Shown one piece after another: positions 1 to 6,447 of a DNA stretch of 8,158 nt. The translations under genes and the position numbers were made by a program. The stretch is taken from contig SLLK01000378.1 in NCBI GenBank assembly GCA_007134115.1, positions 1 to 8,158 on the forward strand, in the 5' to 3' direction. Under the pieces are notes generated by a model. The model had not been told where the DNA came from, made no database searches, and saw only the letters and a program-made list of their open reading frames with translations. The DNA comes from Gammaproteobacteria bacterium (lineage in GTDB: Bacteria > Pseudomonadota > Gammaproteobacteria > UBA5335 > SLRW01). Positions within the stretch are counted from its first letter, which is position 1; each line of letters opens with the position of its first letter.

Positions 1-1
1 C

Positions 2-577
2 GAGGTGTCGATGTTCGACGCGATGGCCGACTGGATGGCGGTGCCGTTGCTGCAGGCCGAGGCCAGCGGCGAGAACCCGCCGCGCCTGGGGCTGCGCCAT
101 GCCTCGATAGCCCCCTATGGCGTCTTTGCCTGCGGCGATGGCGAACAGGTGCTGCTGTCGGTGCAGTCCGAACGCGAATGGCAGGCCTTCTGCCTTCAGG
201 TCATGCAGGACCCCCAACTTGCGCGCGACCCCGATTTCGGATCGCAGCCCGACCGGGTGGCGCGGCGCGCCGCGCTTGAGGCGAAGATCGCCGGCGTCTT
301 CGCCAGCCTGCCGCGCGCCGACGTGATCGTCCGGCTGGAGACGGCCGGCATCGCATTCGCCAGCCTCAACACCGCGCTGGATCTCGCGCAGCACCCGCAT
401 CTGCACCGCGCATCCGTCGCGACCCCGTCCGGGCCGGTGACGCTGCCGCTTCCGCCCGCGCGCCATGACGGGGCAACGCGAGCACTTGGGGCCGTGCCGG
501 CGCTCGACGCCCACGGACCCGATATCCGCGCCGAATTTGCCGAAACCGCACCCCCGCAACGCGACACCAAAGCCTGA
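2..577 (+). CDS. CaiB/BaiF family (family III) CoA-transferase, C-terminal part (5' end outside window)
   Basis: Family III CoA-transferases move coenzyme A between carboxylic acids, or within one molecule, through an enzyme-bound acyl intermediate in the cytoplasm. The visible 191 codons are the C-terminal half of a protein that is usually about 380-410 residues. The frame is open from the first base, so the GTG at 5 and ATG at 11 are internal codons. Family signatures read early on: SMFDAMADWM, then GLRHASIAPYGVF, a DGEQVLLSVQSEREW strand-helix block, the DPDF..QPDRVARR region, and the late LDLAQHPHL and TPSGPVTLPLPP segments. The catalytic aspartate lies in the missing N-terminal half. The pattern resembles the branch holding mesaconyl-CoA C1-C4 transferases, but substrate cannot be assigned. 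The last residues (after about 170) are low-complexity and probably disordered. The gene ends 9 nt before the next one, so an operon is likely. Family assignment is firm; the reaction is unknown. Confidence 0.9.
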   Translation, partial: EVSMFDAMADWMAVPLLQAEASGENPPRLGLRHASIAPYGVFACGDGEQVLLSVQSEREWQAFCLQVMQDPQLARDPDFGSQPDRVARRAALEAKIAGVFASLPRADVIVRLETAGIAFASLNTALDLAQHPHLHRASVATPSGPVTLPLPPARHDGATRALGAVPALDAHGPDIRAEFAETAPPQRDTKA

Positions 578-581
578 GAGG
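576..581 (+). promoter_or_regulatory. Ribosome binding site GAGAGG for the cysteine hydrolase
   Basis: GAGAGG overlaps the stop codon of the CoA-transferase gene and lies 5 nt before a TTG at 587. This supports TTG 587 as the start. The ATG at 602 has only a weak GGAA (595-598) 3 nt upstream. Stop-overlapping placement suggests coupled translation. Confidence 0.5.
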
Positions 582-586
582 CCAAA

Positions 587-1255
587 TTGGAACCGGAAAT
601 CATGCCCGATCTGGTCAGCCGCATCGCTCCGCGACATTGTGCGCTGCTCATCATCGGCATGCAGAAGGATTTCTGCGCACCAGGCTTTGGGGCGCATCGC
701 GCCGGGCGCGACCTGTCGATGGGTCAGGAGACGATCCCGCGCATTGTGCGGCTTCTGGAGGGCGCGCGCGCGGCCGGGGTGACCGTTGCGCATGTCGGTT
801 TCGCCACCGAACCCGGCCATGGCAGCGATAGTGGCCCGTGGCTGGCCCAACGGCGCCGTTCGACCTTTTCGGCCGAGGATCTCTGCATCACCGGCAGCGA
901 GGGTGCCGAATTCGTGGAAGAGCTGGAGCCGCTGGCGGGTGAATTGACTGTGCGAAAGCGCCGCTACAGCGCCTTCTCCGGCACCGACATGGACCTTCTG
1001 CTGCGCGCACGGCGCATTCGCACCGCGATCTGCTGCGGGGTTTCCACGAATGTCTGTGTCGAGACCACCGCCCGCGCCGCCTTCGAGAACGACTATTACG
1101 TGGTCGTGCCCGCCGATGCCTGCGGCTCATGGAACCGCGATCTGCATGAAGGCACGCTGGAGAACATCAACCACCGCTTCGGGCTGACCCCCACAATCGA
1201 AGAAATTCTCGGGGTCTGGGCCGAAGCGAGCCAAAATGGAGCCGTCCCGCAATGA
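587..1255 (+). CDS. Isochorismatase-family cysteine hydrolase with Gly at the catalytic Asp position
   Basis: The protein has 222 residues, normal for this Rossmann-like hydrolase fold (isochorismatase, nicotinamidase, N-carbamoylsarcosine amidase, biuret hydrolase). Members normally use an Asp-Lys-Cys triad to cleave amide or related bonds. The cysteine is clear (C157 in GVSTNVCVETTARAAF) and so is the lysine (K124 in VRKRRYSAFSGTD). The opening motif, normally hhhhDhQxDF, reads ALLIIGMQKDF: the catalytic Asp is G24 (GGC, 656-658), one base from GAC. Q26, D28 and F29 are kept. The adjacent GHGSDSGPWLAQRRRST stretch is typical of a subgroup found beside catabolic genes. I chose TTG 587 for its GAGAGG spacing; ATG 602 would remove five residues and no motif. 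The end overlaps the next start (ATGA). The protein may be inactive, use another base, or have a changed role; substrate unknown. Confidence 0.85.
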   Translation: MEPEIMPDLVSRIAPRHCALLIIGMQKDFCAPGFGAHRAGRDLSMGQETIPRIVRLLEGARAAGVTVAHVGFATEPGHGSDSGPWLAQRRRSTFSAEDLCITGSEGAEFVEELEPLAGELTVRKRRYSAFSGTDMDLLLRARRIRTAICCGVSTNVCVETTARAAFENDYYVVVPADACGSWNRDLHEGTLENINHRFGLTPTIEEILGVWAEASQNGAVPQ

Positions 1256-2706
1256 ACAGCAACGATGACAAGCAGTCCGAGGACCCCCGGGGACATCTGA
1301 CGGGGCTGACCGATGCCGCGGCGCAATTCGCGGCCGGGCTGCGCTTTGAGGATATTCCCCAGGATGTGCTGACCCTGGCACGGCGCTGCATGCTCGATGG
1401 CCTGGCCGTGGCGCTCGCCGGATCGGAGCAGCCGGGCATGGCCCCGCTGGGCTCCTACATCGAAAGCCTCGGCGGAGCCGCGCAGGCACGCCGCGTGGGG
1501 ACCACACGGCGGCTGCCTGCGCATCTCTCCGCGCTCTGGACCGGCACGGCGGGCCACGCGATGGACTGGGACGACACCCAACTCGCCGAGGGGCCGGGCC
1601 GGCCCTATGGTCTGCTGATGCACCCCACCATGCCCCCGCTGACCGCGGCGCTGACACTGTCGGATCTGGTAGCGCAGGAGACCGGTGCCCCGGTCGATGG
1701 CAGGCGCTTTCTCACCGCCTTCTGCGCGGGCTTCGAGGTGGGCTGCAAGATCGCCGAGGCGATCAATCCCGACCACTACATGCGGGGCTTTCATACCTCG
1801 GGCACGATCGGCCATTTCGCCGCCGCGGCCGCAGCCGCCTCGATGCTGAGGCTGGACCGGCCGACCACGGCGCGGGCGCTGGGACTCGCTGCCTCCATGG
1901 CGTCCGGCGTGCGCGCCAATTTCGGCTCGATGGGCAAGCCCTTCCATGTCGGGCGCGCATCGGAGAACGGCATCACCGCGGCCCTCCTGGCGCGCGAGGG
2001 GTTTTCGGCCAACGAGGAGGCGCTGGACGGGCGTTGGGGGTATCTGGCGATCGCCGGGCCGGGCGGCGAGCCCGAGCTGGTGCGCGAGCGTTTCGGCGCC
2101 CCGCACACGATGGTCAGCCCCGGCGTTTCGATCAAACCCTACCCGTCTGGCGTTCTGACCCATCCGAGCATGGATGCGATGCTCTTCCTGATGCGCGATG
2201 AAGGGTTGAGCCCCGACGATATCGAGCGGGTGACCCTGTTTGCCGGCTCCAACGTGCTGGGGCCGATCCGCTTCCGGATTGCCAAGACCGAGCTCGAGGG
2301 CAAGTTCTCCTTCGCCTTCCTGCTCTCGGCGATCATCCTCGCCGGGCGCGCCGGCAAGGCTGAGTTCACCGATGAATTCGTGTCCTCGCCTGCCTGCCAG
2401 GCGATGCAGGCGCGCATCGAGACGCAGTTCGATCAGGCGATCGAGGATATGGGCTGGGATCGCATCCGCTCACGCATCGAAGTGACGACAAAGGATGGCC
2501 GCCGCCTTGAACGCTGGGCCGACGAGAACTACCGCGGCAGCCCGCACAACCCGCTCTCGGATGCGGAACTGGAACAGAAGTTCCGCGACTGCGCCGTCGG
2601 GCTGCTCGACGAAAGCAGCATATCCGCCGTGTTCGAGACCATCTGGAGCATCGAGAATGCCCCCGATGTCGGACGCGTCTTCGAGCTTCTCGCCTGGAAG
2701 GATTGA
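1252..2706 (+). CDS. MmgE/PrpD family protein
   Basis: At 484 residues this is a full-length member of the family that includes 2-methylcitrate dehydratase (PrpD), cis-aconitate decarboxylase and iminodisuccinate epimerase. These are cytoplasmic enzymes acting on small di- and tricarboxylates. A helical domain spans about residues 20-270 and a second alpha/beta domain about 285-465. Active-site blocks are recognisable: GHAMDWDDT (101-109), MHPTMPPL (123-130), GFHTSGTIGHF (179-189), GSMGKPFHVGRASENG (225-240) with K229, and KPYPSG (295-300) with K295, followed by H304 and KFSFAF (351-356). By analogy with cis-aconitate decarboxylase these Asp, His and Lys residues should line the pocket, so it looks catalytically intact. 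The start ATG overlaps the hydrolase stop as ATGA, and GGAG at 1238-1241 lies 10 nt upstream. Coupling to a CoA-transferase and an amidase-fold hydrolase argues against the methylcitrate cycle: no prpB or prpC is visible here. Family is certain; reaction is open. Confidence 0.93.
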   Translation: MNSNDDKQSEDPRGHLTGLTDAAAQFAAGLRFEDIPQDVLTLARRCMLDGLAVALAGSEQPGMAPLGSYIESLGGAAQARRVGTTRRLPAHLSALWTGTAGHAMDWDDTQLAEGPGRPYGLLMHPTMPPLTAALTLSDLVAQETGAPVDGRRFLTAFCAGFEVGCKIAEAINPDHYMRGFHTSGTIGHFAAAAAAASMLRLDRPTTARALGLAASMASGVRANFGSMGKPFHVGRASENGITAALLAREGFSANEEALDGRWGYLAIAGPGGEPELVRERFGAPHTMVSPGVSIKPYPSGVLTHPSMDAMLFLMRDEGLSPDDIERVTLFAGSNVLGPIRFRIAKTELEGKFSFAFLLSAIILAGRAGKAEFTDEFVSSPACQAMQARIETQFDQAIEDMGWDRIRSRIEVTTKDGRRLERWADENYRGSPHNPLSDAELEQKFRDCAVGLLDESSISAVFETIWSIENAPDVGRVFELLAWKD

Positions 2707-2966
2707 ACGCCGACACGTGCCGCGCGCGCAGGTCGGCAGTCGATCAACTTGGCAAAGATGCGCCGAGCGCGCCAGCGATGATCTCAATGGCGCGACTGCG
2801 GGCAGGAGCCTTGTGCGCGCGGGCTTTAAGTGCGCAAGCCCGCGCATGGGCGTTGGTATCCTCGTTTGCGCCGGTGAGGTTTGGAATGCCCGCGACGTCG
2901 TCTCGATCGCACGCGTGACCAAGCGCCCTGTGCCATCAATTGTCGCCGGGTGTCACGGCGAAGTCA
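2707..2966. other. Gap between convergent transcription units
   Basis: This 260-nt gap separates the end of the + strand operon from the end of the - strand transporter gene. I see no convincing gene. It holds a perfect 10-bp inverted repeat (2817-2845) and, on the - strand, a frame open for 63 codons (2935 down to the TGA at 2744-2746). That frame has no good start and no ribosome binding site; its predicted protein ends in IIAGALGASLPS. About 65% of its third positions are G/C, by my count lower than the flanking genes appear. It may be a gene remnant or chance. Confidence 0.5.
2817..2845. terminator. Perfect 10-bp stem-loop between convergent genes (possible bidirectional terminator)
   Basis: GCGCGGGCTT (2817-2826) is followed by a 9-nt loop (2827-2835) and its exact complement AAGCCCGCGC (2836-2845). 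The position, between two genes pointing toward each other, fits a terminator serving both strands. Neither side has a T-tract, so it is not a canonical Rho-independent terminator. It could instead be an mRNA 3'-end stabiliser or a chance palindrome in G+C-rich DNA. Confidence 0.5.
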
Positions 2967-4211
2967 TCAGTCGCTGAGCGAGAGTGCGGCGCGCACCCGG
3001 TCGAGCCGCGCGAGCAGCCAGCCTACCACGGCGAGGATCAGAAGCGCACCCAGTGCAAATGGCAGGGCCAGACCCACCTTGTCGGAAACCGTGCCCATCG
3101 CCAGTGCGCCAACCGCCGGGCCGCCGCGAAAAACTACGCCATACATGCTCAGTACCCGCCCGCGCATCTCGGAAGCGACGGCGAGATGGATGATCGTCTG
3201 CGAGCCTATGCCGGTGATCGCGATCGCGAAGCCACAGACCAGCATGGCCGGGATGGCCAGGCGGATGTCGCTGACCGCGATGAATGCAAGGATCGCGAAA
3301 CTCAGCAGGCACGCACTTGCCGCGACTGTCTGGGGCAGTCGCGCCGGGGCGGGCCGCCCGCCAATCCAGAGCCCGCCCAGGATCGCCCCGACCCCGATCG
3401 AGGAGGTCAGCACGGCTAGTCCTGTCGCACCTGCATCGAAGACCGCATCGGAAAATCCGGGCAGTAACTCGACCACCGGGCGAGCGCCCAGACATGTGGC
3501 GATCATCAGCACGAACATCGCCGCAAGACCCGGATGGCCGGTGGCGTAGCGAAACCCCGCAACCAGATCTGCACCCAGCCCCCCTTTTTCCGTGCGCATA
3601 GGCCGGTCGAGATGGCGCGCGCGAATTCGTGTCAGCGCGATCAGGAATACCGCGAAGGAGGCGGCGTTGATCGCGAATGCCAGCCCAACGCCTGAGATAG
3701 CGATTGCCAGCCCCGCAATGGCCGGTCCCACGAAACGCGCGACATTGAAGATGATCGAGTTGATTGCCACCGCGCCGGGCAGCTTGTCACGTGGCACCAG
3801 CGCCGAGATCAGCGACAGCCGCGCTGGCTGGTTGAAGGCCTGCACAACCCCTGAGGCGAGAGTGAGCGCCAGCAGGCTGTAGATCCCGATGAGCCCGGTC
3901 ACCGCCAGAACGCAGAGAATGGCCGCGAGAATGAAGCAGAGAAGCTGCCCGATGCGGATCAGTTGCAGCCGGTCGGTGCGATCGGCCACCGCGCCGGCCA
4001 GCGGCCCCACCACCACCGTCGGGGCGAGGTCGGCAAAGGCCATCAGCCCCAGCCACGCGCCCGAGCCTGTCATCTCCCAGGTCAGCCAACCCGTGGTGAT
4101 GCGCTGCACCCAGGTCCCGATCAGGGAAACAGCGTTGCCCGAGCAATAGATGGCGTAGTCGCGCTCGCGCAGAACCTGGACGAGGCCGGTGAGCCGGGCC
4201 GGCGCACTCAT
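2967..4211 (-). CDS. MFS transporter, EntS/MFS_3-type exporter
   Basis: From ATG 4211 the protein has 414 residues with about twelve hydrophobic helices, placing it in the inner membrane as a proton-driven major facilitator transporter. Features of the EntS/MFS_3 drug and siderophore exporter group are visible: an N-terminal FRxRDYAIYxSG-like opening (LRERDYAIYCSGN), motif A after helix 2 (GPLAGAVADRTDR, 69-81), FNQPARLSLISALVP (126-140), INSIIFNVARFVGPAIAG (150-167) and a central hydrophilic loop (about 194-225). MRGRVLSMYGVVFRGGPAVG (349-368) is the C-half equivalent of motif A. The upstream ATG at 4226 would add five residues (MAEGA), but a GGAGGG (4216-4221) sits 4-5 nt before ATG 4211, so I prefer the latter. 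The nearest upstream gene is the M20 peptidase, 337 nt away, so the gene may have its own promoter. Export is the usual direction for this group; the substrate is unknown. Confidence 0.9.
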   Translation of the reverse strand: MSAPARLTGLVQVLRERDYAIYCSGNAVSLIGTWVQRITTGWLTWEMTGSGAWLGLMAFADLAPTVVVGPLAGAVADRTDRLQLIRIGQLLCFILAAILCVLAVTGLIGIYSLLALTLASGVVQAFNQPARLSLISALVPRDKLPGAVAINSIIFNVARFVGPAIAGLAIAISGVGLAFAINAASFAVFLIALTRIRARHLDRPMRTEKGGLGADLVAGFRYATGHPGLAAMFVLMIATCLGARPVVELLPGFSDAVFDAGATGLAVLTSSIGVGAILGGLWIGGRPAPARLPQTVAASACLLSFAILAFIAVSDIRLAIPAMLVCGFAIAITGIGSQTIIHLAVASEMRGRVLSMYGVVFRGGPAVGALAMGTVSDKVGLALPFALGALLILAVVGWLLARLDRVRAALSLSD

Positions 4212-4215
4212 CGCG

Positions 4216-4221
4216 CCCTCC
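4216..4221 (-). promoter_or_regulatory. Ribosome binding site GGAGGG for the MFS gene
   Basis: GGAGGG on the - strand ends 4 nt before ATG 4211. It lies inside the five extra codons that a start at 4226 would add, which argues for the downstream start. Confidence 0.6.
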
Positions 4222-4242
4222 GCCATGGCCGTCGCGACGCAT

Positions 4243-4332
4243 GCGGACGGGCCAGCGTCCCGCGCCCGGTGGCACCATCAGGATCTGCCGGAACCGCGTC
4301 GCAGCGCTCATCACGCGGCGCGGACGGGCCAG
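4243..4332. repeat. Two copies of a 13-bp direct repeat upstream of the MFS gene
   Basis: GCGGACGGGCCAG occurs at 4243-4255 and again, exact, at 4320-4332, with starts 77 bp apart. Between and beside them, GGCACCATC (4271-4279) is matched by its reverse complement at 4342-4350. Repeats close to the transporter start could be regulator sites, or relics of a local duplication and inversion. In G+C-rich DNA a chance match is also possible. Confidence 0.4.
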
Positions 4333-4514
4333 GGGGCGACGGATGGTGCCGTGCCACATCCGGGCGGCGGCCGCGCAGCCATTGCGTATCGGCGGCCGGC
4401 GGGACTTGCACTGAACCGACCCATGCCACCGTGCACTCCGCGCCCCGTGACCTTCCTCCCCCGACGGAGGGGCCGCGGCTCTTCCCGTGGGCAGTCATCA
4501 CCTGCCGGACCACC

Positions 4515-4566
4515 CGCGCCCGACGCAACAGTTGCGGCGCGCGACTCCTCACAGCCGCGTGAGGAG
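4515..4566 (-). terminator. Hairpins at the 3' end of the M20 peptidase gene (possible terminator)
   Basis: CTCCTCAC (4545-4552) and GTGAGGAG (4559-4566) form a perfect 8-bp stem with a 6-nt loop that includes the peptidase stop codon (4549-4551). Just downstream on the - strand lies a second imperfect stem, CGCGCC (4515-4520) with GGCGCG (4536-4541) around the dyad CGCAAC-A-GTTGCG (4524-4536). No T-tract follows. The pair may terminate or protect the transcript and would separate the peptidase from the transporter 337 nt away. Confidence 0.4.
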
Positions 4567-5670
4567 CCGATACATCAGCTCGGTGCGCAGCCCGACGGAG
4601 GTGATGATCGCATACTCCTCCAGCGTGTGTGCTCCTGCCCCCTCGATCCCCAGACCGTCCATCGTGGGAATGCCCATCGCGGCGGTGAAGTTTCCGTCCG
4701 AGCCGCCGCCGGCCAGCGGTAGCTCTTCAAGAGGCAGGCCGAGCTCGTTTCCGATCTCCTGGACGCGAGCGTGCAAGGCCGCGATCTCGGGGCTCTTCTG
4801 ATAGGGCGGACGCGTGATGCACCCCTCCACGGTGATCTCCACATCGGGGTCGACCGGCTCCAGCCCGCGGACGAGAGCCTCCATCCGCTCTGCATCCTCT
4901 GGATGGGTGATACGGAAATCGACATTGAACCAGGCGTGTTCGGGGATGGTGTTCGAGGCCGTGCCCCCCTTCATAAGGCCGACCGTCACGCTGATCCCGC
5001 GTTCACGGTCGGCGGCGGCCTCGATGCGCAGGATCTGATGGGCCGCCTCGCGGATCGCGCTGCGCCCGATGTCCTGCCCGGAGCCCGAATGCGCGGGAAT
5101 GCCGCGCAGGTGCACGTCGAAGCGGCCTGAACCGCGCCGCGCGGTTACCACCCGCCCGCCAGGGCGGGCCGGTTCGGTGACGAGCACATGGCCCACGCCT
5201 TGGGCCATCTGTTCGATAAGGCCGCGCGTATGGATGGCGCCGATCTCCTCGTCGGGAGTGAACATGTAGATGACGGGGCGGCGCAGGGCATCATCGGCCA
5301 CCGCCGCGCGAAATGCGGTAAGCCCCATCACCGCGCCGCCCTTCATGTCCAGTGCGCCGGGGCCGTAGAGGCGATCGCCCTCGCGACGAAGCGGCAGATC
5401 GCGCTCGATCGTACCCATCGGGTGGACCGTGTCGATATGGCTCAGCACAAGCACGGGGGGCTGGTTGTTGGCCGGCCCTGCCCGGCCGATGACAACATCG
5501 GCTTCGCCGTCACCGCCGGCGATACGCGAGATCTCGATACCGGGGGCGGCGAGATCGGCCTCGACGATGTCCTGCATCCGGTTGACCGCAGCGGTGTCGC
5601 GGCTGGGGCTTTCGCAAGACACCCAGCGCTCGATCTGTTCGGCGATGTCTTCACTGTCGAAACGGGCCAT
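4549..5670 (-). CDS. M20 family metallopeptidase/amidohydrolase (carboxypeptidase G2-like)
   Basis: The predicted 373-residue protein matches the M20 two-zinc family (carboxypeptidase G2, ArgE, DapE, aminoacylases), which cleaves C-terminal residues or N-acyl groups from amino-acid-like substrates. Numbering from ATG 5670, the metal and catalytic residues are present in order. H78 and D80 lie in LSHIDTVHP, and D108 in GPGALDMKGG. E141 (general base) and E142 lie in TPDEEIG, E166 in VTEPARP, and H348 in GAGAHTLEEY. The inserted dimerisation domain lies at about 175-285, with H194 in IPAHSG. No signal peptide is seen, so it is probably cytoplasmic. An earlier GTG at 5682 would add four residues, but GAGGAG (5675-5680) lies 4 nt before ATG 5670, favouring it. 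It lies 87 nt after the GntR gene on the same strand and is a likely target or co-transcribed partner. The GAGAHTLEEY ending favours a glutamate-carboxypeptidase-like branch; substrate not assignable. Confidence 0.92.
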   Translation of the reverse strand: MARFDSEDIAEQIERWVSCESPSRDTAAVNRMQDIVEADLAAPGIEISRIAGGDGEADVVIGRAGPANNQPPVLVLSHIDTVHPMGTIERDLPLRREGDRLYGPGALDMKGGAVMGLTAFRAAVADDALRRPVIYMFTPDEEIGAIHTRGLIEQMAQGVGHVLVTEPARPGGRVVTARRGSGRFDVHLRGIPAHSGSGQDIGRSAIREAAHQILRIEAAADRERGISVTVGLMKGGTASNTIPEHAWFNVDFRITHPEDAERMEALVRGLEPVDPDVEITVEGCITRPPYQKSPEIAALHARVQEIGNELGLPLEELPLAGGGSDGNFTAAMGIPTMDGLGIEGAGAHTLEEYAIITSVGLRTELMYRLLTRL

Positions 5671-5674
5671 GGGG

Positions 5675-5680
5675 CTCCTC
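5675..5680 (-). promoter_or_regulatory. Ribosome binding site GAGGAG for the M20 peptidase
   Basis: GAGGAG on the - strand ends 4 nt before ATG 5670. The alternative GTG start at 5682 would put this sequence inside the coding region, so it decides for the ATG. The rest of the 87-nt gap (5671-5757) shows a GGTCTGA-like half-site near 5694-5700, but no clear palindrome or terminator. Confidence 0.6.
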
Positions 5681-5757
5681 ACTGTCCTTTTCTTGGTCTG
5701 AAACGTGGATTCGCCCTGGCGCCCAGCCCTTCGACGCGGTGCCGGCTCAATCGGTGC

Positions 5758-6447
5758 TCACTGCCTTTCCAGCCAGCTGCGCACCGTTTCCAGCTTGTTG
5801 GCAAGATGGGCGCGCATTATGCGTGCAAGTTCGACACCGTCGCGCGCCTCAAGGGCCGCGAGCATGGCTTCATGCTCTTCAATTGCCTGGCGCCAGCGCT
5901 CGGGCTCGATTCCGGCCACGTAGCGGAAATTCGAGATGCGCATGGCGAGCGTCGAATAGTGGCTCTGCAGGCAGGAATTGCGCGTGGCCGCCAGGATCAT
6001 CTCGTGGATGCGGCGGTTGCAGTGAAAATATTCCTGCACTGCGCCGGCTTTCCAGTGCTTGACCATCTCGTCATGCAGCGCGCGAATCTCGACCAGCTCG
6101 GCCTGGGTGATCTTTTGACAGGCAATTTCGCCAGCCAGCGCCTCCAGCGCGCCGATTACGGGAAAGGCCTCGTCGATTTCTTCAAGCGTGACTTCGGCGA
6201 TGGTCGCGCCGCGATTTGGTGTCAGGGTCACGGTGCCGTCGACGGCCAGCACCTTTAGGGCCTCGCGTAGCGGTGTGCGCGAGACGCCGAAACGTTCGCA
6301 AAGCTCGCGTTCGGGTACCTTCATGCCGGGACGCAGCGTGCCGTCGGTGATCAGGCTGCGCAAGTGGACCAACAGTTCTTCATGCAGTGAGCGGCGTTCA
6401 ATTGGTCGGGCCTTGGAATGCGGAATGGTCGACATTGGCTCTCTCAT
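5758..6447 (-). CDS. GntR family transcriptional regulator, FCD (FadR) subfamily
   Basis: The protein has 229 residues, typical for an FCD regulator. A winged helix-turn-helix spans about 18-86: LRPGMKVPERELCERFG (39-54), the recognition segment VSRTPLREALKVLAVDG (55-71), and the wing TLTPNRGATIAEVT (75-88). An all-helical ligand domain follows, at about 92-222. In FCD domains, acidic and histidine side chains bind a metal that helps hold a carboxylate effector. Here candidate ligands are H148 (CNRRIHEMI), H192 (IEEHEAML) and H214 (MRAHLANK), with an acidic residue earlier in the domain. Such proteins usually repress neighbouring catabolic genes until an organic acid binds. The M20 gene follows 87 nt downstream, and the dehydrogenase gene ends 34 nt upstream on the same strand. 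ATG 6447 and ATG 6435 are both possible starts; purine-rich GAGAGA precedes each and does not decide. Family assignment is firm; operator and effector are unknown. Confidence 0.93.
   Translation of the reverse strand: MREPMSTIPHSKARPIERRSLHEELLVHLRSLITDGTLRPGMKVPERELCERFGVSRTPLREALKVLAVDGTVTLTPNRGATIAEVTLEEIDEAFPVIGALEALAGEIACQKITQAELVEIRALHDEMVKHWKAGAVQEYFHCNRRIHEMILAATRNSCLQSHYSTLAMRISNFRYVAGIEPERWRQAIEEHEAMLAALEARDGVELARIMRAHLANKLETVRSWLERQ

Larger units (their letters stand above)
4212..4548. other. Non-coding stretch upstream of the MFS gene, with short repeats
   Basis: These 337 nt lie between two same-strand genes. Open frames here show no family resemblance, no supporting ribosome binding site and an arginine/proline-rich composition typical of shadow frames, so I call no gene. 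The region contains a 13-bp direct repeat (4243-4255 and 4320-4332), a 9-bp inverted repeat (GGCACCATC at 4271-4279, GATGGTGCC at 4342-4350), a small hairpin (CCTCC 4455-4459 / GGAGG 4466-4470) and a folded segment at 4515-4541 next to the end of the peptidase gene. A promoter for the transporter is expected, but I cannot place -35/-10 boxes. Confidence 0.5.

Noticed and set aside
148..163. Short GC-rich repeats such as GCGCGC and CTGC-type runs across the window
   Set aside because: They are expected at about 65% G+C and codon-driven; no regular spacing or array structure, so no CRISPR or tandem-repeat locus.
1096..2163. 355-codon - strand open frame opposite the hydrolase and MmgE/PrpD genes
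   Set aside because: It is antisense to two genes with intact family motifs and is Arg/Gly-rich; no independent support for translation.
2881..3549. Long + strand open frame (222 codons) opposite the MFS gene
   Set aside because: It is antisense to a clear twelve-helix transporter, is rich in Arg/Ser/Pro, and shows no family motif or ribosome binding site; it is a shadow of G+C-rich coding DNA.
4208..4552. 114-codon - strand open frame in the gap between the M20 and MFS genes
   Set aside because: Composition is Arg/Pro/Gly-rich with no recognisable motif; it starts inside the peptidase 3' end and runs into the MFS start with no convincing ribosome binding site.
5692..5706. GGTCTGA half-site as a GntR/FCD operator upstream of the M20 gene
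   Set aside because: FadR-type operators are palindromes with TGGT/ACCA halves; here only one half is visible and the other side does not match.
5188..6258. 356-codon + strand open frame across the M20 and GntR genes
   Set aside because: It runs antisense to two well-supported genes and across their intergenic gap. Its protein resembles no family I recognise, and long antisense frames are expected at this base composition.
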